Of a stretch of 64,000 bases of DNA, positions 37,231 to 46,358 are shown piece after piece. How positions within the stretch are numbered: the stretch's first letter is position 1; the number at the start of each line of letters is the position of its first letter. The position numbers and the translations under genes are program-made. The notes beneath the pieces were generated by a model. The model had not been told where the DNA came from. It ran no database searches and saw nothing but the letters and a program-made list of their open reading frames with translations. Source of the stretch: Salisediminibacterium beveridgei (lineage in GTDB: Bacteria > Bacillota > Bacilli > Bacillales > Salisediminibacteriaceae); assembly GCF_001721685.1 (NCBI RefSeq), contig NZ_CP012502.1:1-64000 (forward strand). The letters run 5' to 3'.

Positions 37231-37833
37231 GTGATTGAGTCAGAATTTATAAAAATTGAGTGGGAAAATTTAAAATACAAAATATATAACGGTTCAGAGG
37301 ATACTTATGTAAGAGGATATGGAAGGGATGCAAAAGGAACAGATCTATATATGGATCTGTATAAGGTAATATTTGGTCACAACAGCTTTAGGAAAGATGG
37401 TACTAATAATAGCAAACCAAAAGCACTGTTAGAAAGTTGTACAGGAGTCAGAAGAACTGAAAAGAGTTCAGGAAAGTATAAATCAATCAGGAATTATCAA
37501 GTATCACATATATTCGGGAAAACTAAGAATCCTTTTGCTTTTACCGCACCTTGGAATATTGTTTATTTACCAAAAATAGTTGATCCATTAACGGGGCATG
37601 AAAGTCAGGGGGATTTAACAAATAAGTTTTCGAAAGAAATTAAAAATCATACCTTGGATTATAATTATTTAATAATACAAGATTTTAATTCAATTATGAT
37701 TGAGTTAAGACCTAAGATTACAAAACATTTAAATGGATTAGAAGGATTTTATGGAAATGAATATTCAAAACTAGTATTGGATAAGTTCAAGAATCAAGTT
37801 GAAATGGATTTTCAGATCATTGAAAAAGGATGA
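37231..37833 (+). CDS. AT-rich hypothetical protein, possible HNH-like nuclease
   Basis: About 200 residues from a GTG with no good ribosome-binding site. The true start is more likely TTG 37147, upstream of an in-frame TGA, making this a probable pseudogene. Base composition is far more AT-rich than both neighbours, a sign of transfer. I do not recognise a named family. The central part (YQVSHIFGKTKNPFAFTAP, then WNIVYLPKIVDPLTGHE) has a His-Ile, Asn and Gly-His spacing that recalls HNH or restriction-type nuclease cores. A restriction endonuclease relic is one reading; others cannot be excluded. Confidence 0.5.
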   Translation: MIESEFIKIEWENLKYKIYNGSEDTYVRGYGRDAKGTDLYMDLYKVIFGHNSFRKDGTNNSKPKALLESCTGVRRTEKSSGKYKSIRNYQVSHIFGKTKNPFAFTAPWNIVYLPKIVDPLTGHESQGDLTNKFSKEIKNHTLDYNYLIIQDFNSIMIELRPKITKHLNGLEGFYGNEYSKLVLDKFKNQVEMDFQIIEKG

Positions 37834-38044
37834 TTTAAATACTCATTTTCCAATTTACAGGAGGAGCATGACACATCTGGGATATAATGCTGAGTGACTT
37901 GAAATAAAAACCGTCATTCCTTGTAATTATTAATGAATTCACCTATGCTTAGACCGTTTGATAAATGAAGATCAATGTTTTTAGACTGACCTTAGGAACC
38001 AATATCATCCAATAAAATGTTGTGAAAAAAATGGAGGGTTCAAA

Positions 38045-38893
38045 ATGAAAAAAGTAGTGGTTACAGGCGGAAGTGGACTGTTAGGTCCGGCCGTGGTTCA
38101 GGAGTTTCTCGACCACGGATATGACGTTGTGAATGTTGACGTCAAGCACCCGAAGGAAGCGCTTTGCAAAACGGTGATTACGGATCTGACGGATCTCGGA
38201 CAGGTGCACGGGGTGTTGGCAGGAGCAGACGCAGTGGTACATATTGCGGCCATTCCGGTGGCTTACTCCCACCCGAACGAAGTCACTTTTCAAAATAATG
38301 TCATGTCCACATACAACATATTAGAAGCAGCGGGAAATCTCGGTATTAAAAAAGCCGTGATTTCATCCAGTGAATCCTCTTATGGGATCTGCTTTTCGAA
38401 GCAGCCGTTAGAACCCCAGTATGTACCGATGGACGAGGAACACCCGCAGTTGCCGGAAGACAGCTACGGCTTCTCCAAAATCGTCAATGAAAAAACGGCG
38501 GATATGATCAATCGCAGAACCGGCATGCAGGTCGTATCCTTCAGGTTGGGGAATGTCATATCGCCTGAGATGTATGCCAATTTCCCAGGGTTTATTCATG
38601 AGCCTGAAATGCGTAAGCCGATCTTGTGGAGCTATATCGATACCCGGGATGCGGCAACGGCCTATCGCCTGGCTGTTGAAGCGGACGGTCTGGGATCGGT
38701 GGCTTTGAATATCGGAGCGGATGATACGAGCATGGACATCAAAAGTAAAGAACTGATGGAAACCTGCTTTCCCAATGTATCAGACTTCAGAAAAGAGCTT
38801 ACAGGCTTTGAGGCGTTACTCAATAACGAGAAGGCGAAAAAGCTTCTGAAGTGGCAGCCGGTTCATCAGTGGCGAAACTATGTCAATGTGTGA
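38045..38893 (+). CDS. NAD(P)-dependent epimerase/dehydratase (extended SDR)
   Basis: A Rossmann-fold extended short-chain dehydrogenase of 282 residues. It has the nucleotide loop GGSGLLGPAVV (residues 8-18), an Asp at the end of strand two (VVNVDVK) favouring NAD, the catalytic Ser-Tyr-Lys (SSSESSYG and SYGFSKIVNEK, Tyr about 140), and a C-terminal substrate domain. It is similar to sugar-nucleotide epimerases, but no glycan genes are nearby, so the substrate is unknown. GGAGGG precedes the ATG. A terminator follows. The 38953-39199 gap shows nothing clear. Confidence 0.85.
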   Translation: MKKVVVTGGSGLLGPAVVQEFLDHGYDVVNVDVKHPKEALCKTVITDLTDLGQVHGVLAGADAVVHIAAIPVAYSHPNEVTFQNNVMSTYNILEAAGNLGIKKAVISSSESSYGICFSKQPLEPQYVPMDEEHPQLPEDSYGFSKIVNEKTADMINRRTGMQVVSFRLGNVISPEMYANFPGFIHEPEMRKPILWSYIDTRDAATAYRLAVEADGLGSVALNIGADDTSMDIKSKELMETCFPNVSDFRKELTGFEALLNNEKAKKLLKWQPVHQWRNYVNV

Positions 38894-38916
38894 AAAAGTG
38901 AAAAGAGAACCGTTTC

Positions 38917-38952
38917 AACCCGGACAATCTTTTAGATATTGTCCGGGTTTTT
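38917..38952 (+). terminator. Terminator downstream of the epimerase gene
   Basis: AACCCGGACAAT (38917-38928) pairs perfectly with ATTGTCCGGGTT (38938-38949), with TTTT after. Confidence 0.93.
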
Positions 38953-39199
38953 TCCTTTGTGAAAGGTTTCGGCAGGATTTTTCGAGATGTTATAATCGGG
39001 TCGGAAAAAGTAGACGGATTAGCACTACATAATAATGGAATAATGCGGAATGAAAAAGTACCAATGTAAGAAGATAGGAATCTCTATTATTGAAATCAGG
39101 CGGTTCATATCGTATATGACGCCATCATTTTCTTAAATCACATTCGTTTTTGAAACTTTTGAATCCCAGTCTCCATTATTAACAGGCGAGAGGAGGTTC

Positions 39200-40072
39200 A
39201 TGATGAGGTATACGGGTGTTATTTTAGTAATGTTGGCGGCATTTTTCTGGGGGATCAGTGGGGGAATCGGTGATATTCTGATGAACAAAGGATGGGACCC
39301 GATTGTGATCTCCTTTTATCGGGGAGCGATCGGATTTATTTGTTTTTCGCTTTGGTTTCTGTTTCACAAAGAGCTGAAATGGGAGATCTCACCCCGGCTT
39401 GTGATGTGGTCCCTTCTTGCAGGAATTGGTGTAGCTGGTAATTTCACGTTCTATTTTCTCAGTATCGAGGATTCGAGCATTTCAGTTGCAGCAACCTTGA
39501 TGTATGCGGCTCCGGTTTTTGTATTGCTCACCTCGATTTTGTTATTACTCGAGCGGTCAACCTTGTTTAAATGGCTTTGTATTGCCGGTGTTGTGACGGG
39601 CATTATACTGCTCACGGGTGCGTATAATGCCGGTGACAGTTCAGTAACGCTTTTTGGCGCAACGACGGGGCTCTTGGCTGGAGTTTCCTATGCCTTGTTT
39701 ATATTCGGATTCAGAAATGCGGCACTGATCGGAAAACTCCCAACGACGTTAACCATCGCTTTCTTTTCATTCTGTTTTATCCTGTTTCTGTTTATGGACA
39801 AAAGTGTTGCGCTGGATGCACTTTCGTCCAGTGACATCGGCTGGTTTCTTCTCGTAGGTATTGCCGGTGCCGGGGTCCCTTTTATATTTTATGTGTTCGG
39901 GCTTCGAAGAACAGCACCGACAACCGCCTCCATGGTAGCGATGATCGAACCGGTGACAGCATCCTTATTCGGTTTATTGATCATGGGCAATCAGTTATCG
40001 GCCATCCAATTTGCGGGGATGGGCCTTATCTTGTTTACGATCACGTTTCTCAGTGTAAGACAGTCGGAATGA
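39200..40072 (+). CDS. EamA family (DMT) transporter
   Basis: A 290-residue drug/metabolite transporter with about ten membrane helices in two EamA repeats. Landmarks are LAAFFWGISGGIGDILM in repeat one and AGAGVPFIFYVFGLRRT...VAMIEPVTASLFGLLIMGN in repeat two. It probably exports or exchanges a small metabolite; the substrate cannot be read from sequence. GAGAGGAGG lies upstream. It ends directly against the convergent rluF-type gene, with no gap. Confidence 0.9.
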   Translation: MMRYTGVILVMLAAFFWGISGGIGDILMNKGWDPIVISFYRGAIGFICFSLWFLFHKELKWEISPRLVMWSLLAGIGVAGNFTFYFLSIEDSSISVAATLMYAAPVFVLLTSILLLLERSTLFKWLCIAGVVTGIILLTGAYNAGDSSVTLFGATTGLLAGVSYALFIFGFRNAALIGKLPTTLTIAFFSFCFILFLFMDKSVALDALSSSDIGWFLLVGIAGAGVPFIFYVFGLRRTAPTTASMVAMIEPVTASLFGLLIMGNQLSAIQFAGMGLILFTITFLSVRQSE

Positions 40073-40783
40073 TCAAGCCTTCGGTGTGTAGTCCAATTCC
40101 TTGAACAGTTCTGTGAGCTCTTTTTTCGATAAATCCCGCCACTGTCCGACGGGCAGTTTTCCGAGATGAATATTCATGATCCTTATGCGCTGCAGTCGTT
40201 TTACTTCGTAGCCGAGGGCTTCACACATGCGCCGGATCTGCCGGTTCAGCCCTTGTGTCAGGGTGATGTTGAATTCTTTTTTGGAGAGCGGCGTGATTTT
40301 ACAGGGCAGTGTTTTCGTATCGAGGATTTCCACACCTTCAGACATGGCTTTGACGAATTCGGGCGTGATCGGTTTGTCGACTTTGACGACGTATTCTTTT
40401 TCATGTCTGTTTTCGGCCCGGAGGATTTCGTTGACGATGTCCCCGTCGTTGGTGAGCAGGATCAGGCCTTCTGAATCCTTATCGAGGCGGCCGATATGAA
40501 AGATCCGTAAGGGATGATTCACAAAGTCAACGATGTTTCCCTTTACATTCCTTTCCGTCGTACTGGTAATCCCCACCGGTTTGTTCAAGGCGAGGTAAAC
40601 CTTCTCTTCGACGACGCGGACGGGTTCGCCGTTTAAAAGAACTTCATCGCCTGGTTCAACCTGATCCCCGATTTTGGCGGGTTTTCCGTTCAGCGTCACC
40701 TTTCCTGCTTCGATGAGCTTATCTGCCCCGCGCCTCGAGGATTTGCCTGATTCGCTGATGTATTTATTAATGCGCATGTTCAT
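40073..40783 (-). CDS. 23S rRNA pseudouridine synthase, RluF-like
   Basis: An RsuA/RluB/RluE/RluF-family enzyme of 236 residues. It has an N-terminal S4 domain ([22 protein letters not shown]), the catalytic motif [17 protein letters not shown] with the essential Asp (about residue 101), and the [26 protein letters not shown] segment typical of RluF and YjbC. AAGG lies five bases before the ATG at 40783; an ATG at 40777 is also possible. It is convergent with the EamA gene. The exact target uridine is not deduced. Confidence 0.88.
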   Translation of the reverse strand: MNMRINKYISESGKSSRRGADKLIEAGKVTLNGKPAKIGDQVEPGDEVLLNGEPVRVVEEKVYLALNKPVGITSTTERNVKGNIVDFVNHPLRIFHIGRLDKDSEGLILLTNDGDIVNEILRAENRHEKEYVVKVDKPITPEFVKAMSEGVEILDTKTLPCKITPLSKKEFNITLTQGLNRQIRRMCEALGYEVKRLQRIRIMNIHLGKLPVGQWRDLSKKELTELFKELDYTPKA

Positions 40784-40786
40784 CAC

Positions 40787-41177
40787 GACCTTACATTCAA
40801 GAATGGTGGTTCTGCGTGTTTAATATACCTTATTTGAGCGTTTCAATCAAAAGCCATCTGTCCGGTACCTGTGCATAGGTTCGGATTGTCCTGCTTGGCA
40901 ACCCCTAACTTCAACCCCTCCCAGTAAACAGTACAAACACAGTGGAAAACGTTTTAATTTTTATGTGAAAGATGCTACAATGGAATGAATCATAGTACAT
41001 TGCTAAAATACTCACAAGCCGAATTTAAAATACAGAATTATGTTGGCGGTTTCACAGACTGGGGAGCCAGATACCTTCGTTCATTCAGACAGATTTTTTG
41101 AAACCCATTACCGTTGTCGCAGCTCATTTTATCAGGATGCCCAAGCTGCGAATTAATCAACAGATAGGAAGGTCACG
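40787..41177. other. Gene-free region between the RluF-like gene and mqo
   Basis: 391 bases separate two divergent genes and must hold both promoters. GGAAAACGTTTTAA (40944-40957) matches the catabolite-response consensus at most positions but fails at two, and TACAAT follows near 40975. I cannot support a firm site. Confidence 0.3.
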
Positions 41178-42695
41178 ATGACTACGAAGCAAACGAAAAC
41201 AGATGTGGTGTTAATAGGCGCAGGAGTGATGAGTGCCACCCTCGGTTCGTTAATCAAGGAATTGCAGCCCGACTGGGATGTTCATGTATTCGAAAAGTTG
41301 GACAGCGCAGCGCAGGAAAGTTCTAATGAATGGAACAATGCAGGGACCGGTCATTCTGCTTTGTGTGAATTAAATTACACAACGGAACTTGATGACGGCT
41401 CCATCAGCATAGATAAGGCGGTAGACGTCAATGAACAGTTCCAGGTGTCGCGTCAATACTGGTCTTATCTGGTGAAAAAAGAACGTCTCCGGCATCCGGA
41501 ATCCTTTATCCGTCCGATCCCGCACATCAGTTTTGTACAGGGGGAAGACGGCGTCGCATTCTTACGTAAACGCTATGAGTCGCTGTTGTTCAATCCGTTA
41601 TTCAAGGACATGCATTTCTCAACGGATCATGAGGAACTCAATGACTGGTTCCCGCTGATGATGAATGGACGGGACAAAAGTGAAGCAGTGGCGGCAACAA
41701 AAATCGATTACGGAACGGACATCAACTTCGGGGATTTAACCCGACAATTAATGAGTGACCTTGAAACTCAAAAGAGCAGCGTCCAGTATGGACAAAGCGT
41801 GGACGACCTCTATCAGAATCCGGATGGGACGTGGAATGTCAACGTACGTGATACAGTGAGCGGACGGCAGAAAACGTACCGTGCCCGGTTTGTTTTCATT
41901 GGAGCGGGTGGCGGCAGCCTTCACCTGTTACAAAAGACGGGGATCAAGGAAGCGAAGCGAATTGGCGGCTTTCCGGTGAGTGGGCTGTTTATGGTGTGTA
42001 AGAACCAGGAAGTTATTGAACAGCACCATGCGAAAGTTTACGGGAAGGCAAAAGTCGGGGCACCACCGATGTCGGTACCTCACCTTGATACACGCTACAT
42101 GAATGGCAAGAAAGCGTTGTTGTTTGGTCCTTATGCGGGCTTCTCTCCGAAATTCCTGAAGCAGGGTTCCTACCTGGATCTATTGACTTCGGTGAATCCG
42201 GATAACGTCTTCACGATGCTCGCAGCAGGAGCCAAGGAGATGCCGTTGACGAAATATCTGATTCAGCAGATTCTTTTGAATAAGGAGCAGCGGATGAAAG
42301 AACTCAGAGAATTTATACCGGATGCACAAAGTGATGACTGGAAACTGGTGACAGCCGGTCAACGGGTTCAGGTCATCAAGGATACCGAAGAAGGTGGAAA
42401 AGGGACCCTGCAATTCGGGACGGAAGTCGTCAGCGCAGCGGATGGTTCGGTTGCGGCGCTCCTCGGGGCTTCCCCCGGGGCGTCCACAGCCGTGTCCGTC
42501 ATGCTCGATGTGCTCGAGCGGTGCTTTCCCGAACGGATGGCTGATTGGGAACCGAAAATTAAGGAAATGATTCCTTCCTACGGGAAAGAGCTGATGGCTC
42601 ACCCGGACCTGTTTGACAAAGTGTTTCAAGAAACAGCGGACATTTTAAAACTGAAGGAAGAATCCAGTCATCAGACCGTATCCAACCAGAAGTAA
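41178..42695 (+). CDS. mqo: Malate:quinone oxidoreductase
   Basis: A membrane-associated FAD enzyme that oxidises malate to oxaloacetate with electrons to quinone. In 505 residues it has the FAD fold [17 protein letters not shown] at the N-terminus, the family segment [19 protein letters not shown], and [19 protein letters not shown]-terminal [20 protein letters not shown] motif is typical of Mqo. It stands alone, with its own long leader and terminator. Confidence 0.96.
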   Translation: MTTKQTKTDVVLIGAGVMSATLGSLIKELQPDWDVHVFEKLDSAAQESSNEWNNAGTGHSALCELNYTTELDDGSISIDKAVDVNEQFQVSRQYWSYLVKKERLRHPESFIRPIPHISFVQGEDGVAFLRKRYESLLFNPLFKDMHFSTDHEELNDWFPLMMNGRDKSEAVAATKIDYGTDINFGDLTRQLMSDLETQKSSVQYGQSVDDLYQNPDGTWNVNVRDTVSGRQKTYRARFVFIGAGGGSLHLLQKTGIKEAKRIGGFPVSGLFMVCKNQEVIEQHHAKVYGKAKVGAPPMSVPHLDTRYMNGKKALLFGPYAGFSPKFLKQGSYLDLLTSVNPDNVFTMLAAGAKEMPLTKYLIQQILLNKEQRMKELREFIPDAQSDDWKLVTAGQRVQVIKDTEEGGKGTLQFGTEVVSAADGSVAALLGASPGASTAVSVMLDVLERCFPERMADWEPKIKEMIPSYGKELMAHPDLFDKVFQETADILKLKEESSHQTVSNQK

Positions 42696-42715
42696 ACGTA
42701 GCGTGTGCGAACGAT

Positions 42716-42753
42716 AAATCACTTTGACCTGCTTTGGGTCACGGTGATTTATT
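42716..42753 (+). terminator. Terminator downstream of mqo
   Basis: AAATCAC...TGACC pairs with GGGTCA...GTGATTT (42736-42750) with one bulge, followed by ATTTAT. Imperfect T-run. Confidence 0.7.
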
Positions 42754-42754
42754 T

Positions 42755-42975
42755 ATGTTAAAGCCCAGGCGAATGCACAAGCAATGCCGCTTACCGGTGG
42801 GGGACGAACAGCTTGTGTGAGAGGGGATGCAGACGTTGAGAGTGCGGCGATAGTGAGCAGAAAGTCCTTCGAGTGAGAAGAGAGAAAGTGCGCACCGGAG
42901 CTCGTCTTAAAATGGGTGGTACTGACAAGAAAGTGTGCGAAAGAGTTCAAATATAGTCCCGCACATAATAGGTCA
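42755..42975. other. Unassigned purine-rich intergenic stretch before the first GGDEF gene
   Basis: About 200 bases of mid-GC, AG-rich DNA (for example GTGAGAAGAGAGAAAGTGCG) lie between mqo and the cyclase. A 65-codon frame on the minus strand (42753-42950) is open but low-complexity Ser/Thr/Ala, with no ribosome-binding site that I accept. Possible decayed gene or structured RNA; unresolved. Confidence 0.3.
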
Positions 42976-43024
42976 TACCCGTTATAATTGATTCATAAGT
43001 CATAGATCGAAATGGGTGATTACG

Positions 43025-44866
43025 ATGGGTGCAAACCCGTACCTTCCTGTTCGCCAGTGGCGGCCGTGTTTGGGTTTTCTGATCGTCTTGCTGTTTCTTT
43101 TCTTTTCACCGATTCTGTCAGCAGCTTCAGACGATTCGGGCTGGCATTTACAAAAGGATGGCACTATAGAGCTTGAAGATGGCTGGCTGTTTGTATGGGA
43201 TGAACTGCTCTCTCTTCAAGATGCCAGGATACATAGCGGACAAGCTGAAGAGCTGTCGTCCCTGGCACACTGGGAGAATAATGCGCCTACGGGCAGCCGG
43301 GGCGTGGCTACGTACTATCAGAAATTGAACATCGATGAAGCGTCCGTCGGTACGCCGTTAGGGTTATATGTTCCGGATATTCTCACGTCATACCGGTTAT
43401 GGATTGACGGGGAACTGGTTCATCAGCAGGGTACCGTGTCAGATGAAGCAGCCTCCTCAGTGCCAAGCGTCATGCCAGTGATCAAACAGATTGTAGCTGA
43501 AGAGGAAACGATCGAAATCATGCTGCACATCGCCAACCACCATCATCGCGAAGGGGGGCCTATGGCGAGTCTGAGGTTGGGTGCGATCGAAGACATGCAT
43601 CACGACATGCTGGTGACATTCGTGGTTGAAGTCATCTTATTCGGGGCGCTGATGTTATCTGCGGGACACCATTTCCTGATTTATCTGCTGAGACGAAAAG
43701 ACAGGGAAAATCTGTATTTCAGTTTGTTCTGCATGATTTTGGCCATCAGGGTGTCCGTCACCGGTCAGAAAGTGTTGTATCAAATGGTACCTGATTTCAG
43801 TTGGATTGTCGGTATTCACCTTGAATATCTCTCGTTTTATGCAGGCGCCGGCATCTTGCTTCTTTATCTGCATCAAATGTTTATCGATCATGCCAGTCAC
43901 AAAATGACCTATACGCTCGCGGGCATTACGGCGCTGTTTTCCGTTTATGTAATCGCTGCACCCATCCGGATCTTCAGCGAATCCCTGGCCTATTTTCAGG
44001 CGTTTACGGTGGTTTTGATTGTCTATGCTTTTTTCATTTTGTACCAAGCAGGACGAGATCACGTTCAGGGTGCCCATCTGACGATGATTCTATTTGGCCT
44101 TTTCACGATCACGATTATGAACGATATTTTTTATCACCTGCGTTTATTCGATACCATCTTACTGGCACCCTTTGGCATGTTGTTCATGATTTTTGGTCAG
44201 ACATCGATCCTGACGTTACGGACGATCAGTGCCTATCGGAAAGTGGAGGAGTTGTCCATGAAACAACAAGCGTGGCATCGCCATCTCGAAGAGGAGGTTG
44301 AAAGCCGGACGAATGAGCTCGAAGAGGCCAATAAACATTTAAAAATGCTTTCGGAAGTGGACGGATTGACGCGGATCCCGAATCGACGGCTGTTTGATGA
44401 AGAAATTGAATCCCAGCTTATTCTGACCCGGCAAGCGATTCAACCGATGGCTTTGCTGATGATTGACGTTGACGATTATAAAGGATATAACGATTTTTAT
44501 GGACACTTGAAAGGAGACGACTGCCTGAAAACGATCGCGAATCATTTGGAAGAGACGGTCAAAACGGTACAGGGTGGAGCGATTTACCGCTACGGTGGTG
44601 AGGAATTTGCGGTGCTGTTACCTGGTGTGGATCAGGAGGGGGCATCTGTGATGGCTGAACACTTACGTCAGGCGATTGAAACGGAAAACATCCCCCACGA
44701 AGGGATTCATACGGATCACCGGGTCACCGTCAGTATTGGAGGAGCAGTGATTCAGCCAGGTCAGTTTGCTACTTCTGACATGTTGATTAAAACCAGTGAT
44801 CAGGCTTTATATCAAGCGAAGGGTACCGGTAAAAACAAGGTGGTGATCGAACCGTCAGTCGGGTAA
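43025..44866 (+). CDS. 7TMR-DISM membrane diguanylate cyclase (GGDEF)
   Basis: About 613 residues. A signal or anchor segment (LGFLIVLLFLFFSPILSAAS) is followed by an extracytoplasmic 7TMR-DISM beta domain (to about residue 190), seven membrane helices, a coiled coil (HLEEEVESRTNELEEANKHLKML) and a GGDEF domain with an intact active site (YRYGGEEFAVLLPG) and DVDDYKGYNDFYGHLKGD. I see no RxxD inhibitory site at the usual spacing. It probably makes c-di-GMP in response to an external ligand. The start is uncertain by three codons (GTG 43016 or ATG 43025). Its 3' end overlaps the convergent marR gene by 12 bases. Confidence 0.88.
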   Translation: MGANPYLPVRQWRPCLGFLIVLLFLFFSPILSAASDDSGWHLQKDGTIELEDGWLFVWDELLSLQDARIHSGQAEELSSLAHWENNAPTGSRGVATYYQKLNIDEASVGTPLGLYVPDILTSYRLWIDGELVHQQGTVSDEAASSVPSVMPVIKQIVAEEETIEIMLHIANHHHREGGPMASLRLGAIEDMHHDMLVTFVVEVILFGALMLSAGHHFLIYLLRRKDRENLYFSLFCMILAIRVSVTGQKVLYQMVPDFSWIVGIHLEYLSFYAGAGILLLYLHQMFIDHASHKMTYTLAGITALFSVYVIAAPIRIFSESLAYFQAFTVVLIVYAFFILYQAGRDHVQGAHLTMILFGLFTITIMNDIFYHLRLFDTILLAPFGMLFMIFGQTSILTLRTISAYRKVEELSMKQQAWHRHLEEEVESRTNELEEANKHLKMLSEVDGLTRIPNRRLFDEEIESQLILTRQAIQPMALLMIDVDDYKGYNDFYGHLKGDDCLKTIANHLEETVKTVQGGAIYRYGGEEFAVLLPGVDQEGASVMAEHLRQAIETENIPHEGIHTDHRVTVSIGGAVIQPGQFATSDMLIKTSDQALYQAKGTGKNKVVIEPSVG

Positions 44867-45319
44867 CTTGTCAAGGATCCGGCAGAGTCGATCCATCGCT
44901 TCAGACAGGGCTTTGCGATCATCATTCCCCAAAGGTGATAACCGGTGGGCCAGGACGCTTTCAAGGTGCATTTTTTGATCGGACAGGAAGTGTTTCCCTG
45001 AATCCGTTAATTGAATATAAACGATCCGTTTATCTGCCTCATCCTGCAGCCGTTTGACGAGCCCTTTGTCCAGGAGCTTACGAACCAGCGGGGTGAGGTT
45101 TGATTTTTTGATGGACAGTTTGCCGGCGATGTCACGCATCTTAAGGGCACCATCATACTCCAGCATATGCAGGATGTGAAAATGTGTCGGATGCAGGTCG
45201 GCTGCTTCCACCAGTGGAGTATCACCGAACAGTTTTTTCGGGAGGTACGGCATCACAGTGAGCAGCTGATTGACGAGAGCATCGGCATCATGTTTTACGT
45301 ACGGAGGTTTATGGGTCAT
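44855..45319 (-). CDS. MarR family transcriptional regulator
   Basis: A 154-residue winged-helix repressor with the MarR core: FHILHMLEYDGALKMRDIAGKLSIKKSNLTPLVRKLLDKGLVKRL is the DNA-binding region (broken here across the helix-turn-helix), then the wing RIVYIQLTDSGKHFL. ATG 45319 (MTHKPPYVK) is chosen, with AAAGGACAG upstream, over a frame opening at 45364 inside the operator. It is divergent from the ABC exporter genes, with a 20-bp palindrome between them, so autoregulation and repression of the exporter are likely. Confidence 0.9.
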   Translation of the reverse strand: MTHKPPYVKHDADALVNQLLTVMPYLPKKLFGDTPLVEAADLHPTHFHILHMLEYDGALKMRDIAGKLSIKKSNLTPLVRKLLDKGLVKRLQDEADKRIVYIQLTDSGKHFLSDQKMHLESVLAHRLSPLGNDDRKALSEAMDRLCRILDKLPD

Positions 45320-45338
45320 TTTGAATCTGTCCTTTCTT

Positions 45339-45386
45339 TTGACATTGGTCACCATTCGCGACATACTAGTTATGATATCATAACTA
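45339..45386 (+). promoter_or_regulatory. Exporter promoter with MarR operator
   Basis: TTGACA (45339-45344), a 17-base spacer and CATACT (45362-45367) form a promoter. Its -10 abuts a perfect 20-bp palindrome at 45367-45386 (arm TAGTTATGAT). Binding of a MarR dimer there would block both this promoter and the divergent marR gene. Confidence 0.85.
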
Positions 45387-45411
45387 CTTAACAGTCGGGG
45401 GATTTCTCATC

Positions 45412-46356
45412 ATGAAAACGATCATCGAGGTGAAAGATCTGACGAAAACGTATAAAGATACCACGGCGGTGAATGGGATCAGTTTTGATGTGAAGGAAGG
45501 GGAAATTTTCGGATTTCTCGGACCGAACGGTGCTGGAAAAAGCACGACGATCAATATGATCTGTACCATGTTGAAACCGACATCCGGATCCATCGAAATC
45601 AATGGATTTAACGTCAAAAAACAAAAAGATCAAGTCCGGGGAAGCATCGGGATCATTTTTCAGGAAAATACCCTTGATGGGAAACTGACAGGCTATGAGA
45701 ACCTGATGCTTCACTGCCGGTTTTACCGGGTACCAAAAGCAAAGCGGCATGACAGAATTCAGGAGGTGCTTCAGATCGTGGATCTGGTGGATGTACAGAA
45801 AAAGCGGGTCGAGACGTATTCCGGCGGGATGAAGCGGCGTCTTGAGATTGCAAGGGGACTGTTGCATTATCCGAAAGTACTGTTCCTGGATGAACCGACC
45901 GTGGGCCTTGATCCGCAAACCCGTGCGCATTTATGGGAATATATTCTGAAACTGAAGGAAAAAGAAGGCATCACCATGTTTTTGACCACCCACTATCTTG
46001 ACGAAGCGGAAATCAGTGACCGCGTAGCGATCATGGACCAGGGTGACATCATTGCGATCGATTCGCCCAAGGCGCTGAAAGATCAATTGGGTGGCGACAT
46101 CATTGAACTCTCCACGCAGGATAATGAACTGGCCATACAGGAAATCCACGAGAAAATTGAAGGCGCTGAAGTGTCTCTCGAGGATGATACGATTCATGTA
46201 AAAGTAGCCAGCAGTGATGCATTTATCTCGCATATCATGAAGACGCTGACGCCGGCGGTGACGCGTCTGAATATCCGGAAACCGACACTCAATGATGTGT
46301 TCCTCGCCTTTACCGGGCGAAAAATCAATGAAGCGGCAAAGAGCGAGGGGGCGTAA
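45412..46356 (+). CDS. ABC exporter ATP-binding protein (DrrA-like)
   Basis: A 314-residue ABC ATPase of the antibiotic-export DrrA class. Walker A is GPNGAGKSTT (about residues 38-47). The signature is YSGGMKRRLEIARGLLH, Walker B VLFLDEPTVGLDP and the H-loop TTHYLDEAE. A C-terminal ~80-residue extension ending LNDVFLAFTGRKI is typical of DrrA-type proteins. It is coupled to the permease three bases downstream and controlled by the divergent MarR repressor. The probable role is efflux of a toxic amphiphile. Confidence 0.93.
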   Translation: MKTIIEVKDLTKTYKDTTAVNGISFDVKEGEIFGFLGPNGAGKSTTINMICTMLKPTSGSIEINGFNVKKQKDQVRGSIGIIFQENTLDGKLTGYENLMLHCRFYRVPKAKRHDRIQEVLQIVDLVDVQKKRVETYSGGMKRRLEIARGLLHYPKVLFLDEPTVGLDPQTRAHLWEYILKLKEKEGITMFLTTHYLDEAEISDRVAIMDQGDIIAIDSPKALKDQLGGDIIELSTQDNELAIQEIHEKIEGAEVSLEDDTIHVKVASSDAFISHIMKTLTPAVTRLNIRKPTLNDVFLAFTGRKINEAAKSEGA

Positions 46357-46358
46357 TC

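Noticed and set aside
40944..40957. Catabolite-response-like sequence GGAAAACGTTTTAA upstream of mqo
   Set aside because: Two mismatches at usually conserved positions, and poor promoter context; not strong enough to call.
42753..42950. 65-codon minus-strand frame
   Set aside because: Low-complexity composition, no ribosome-binding site and no recognisable motif.
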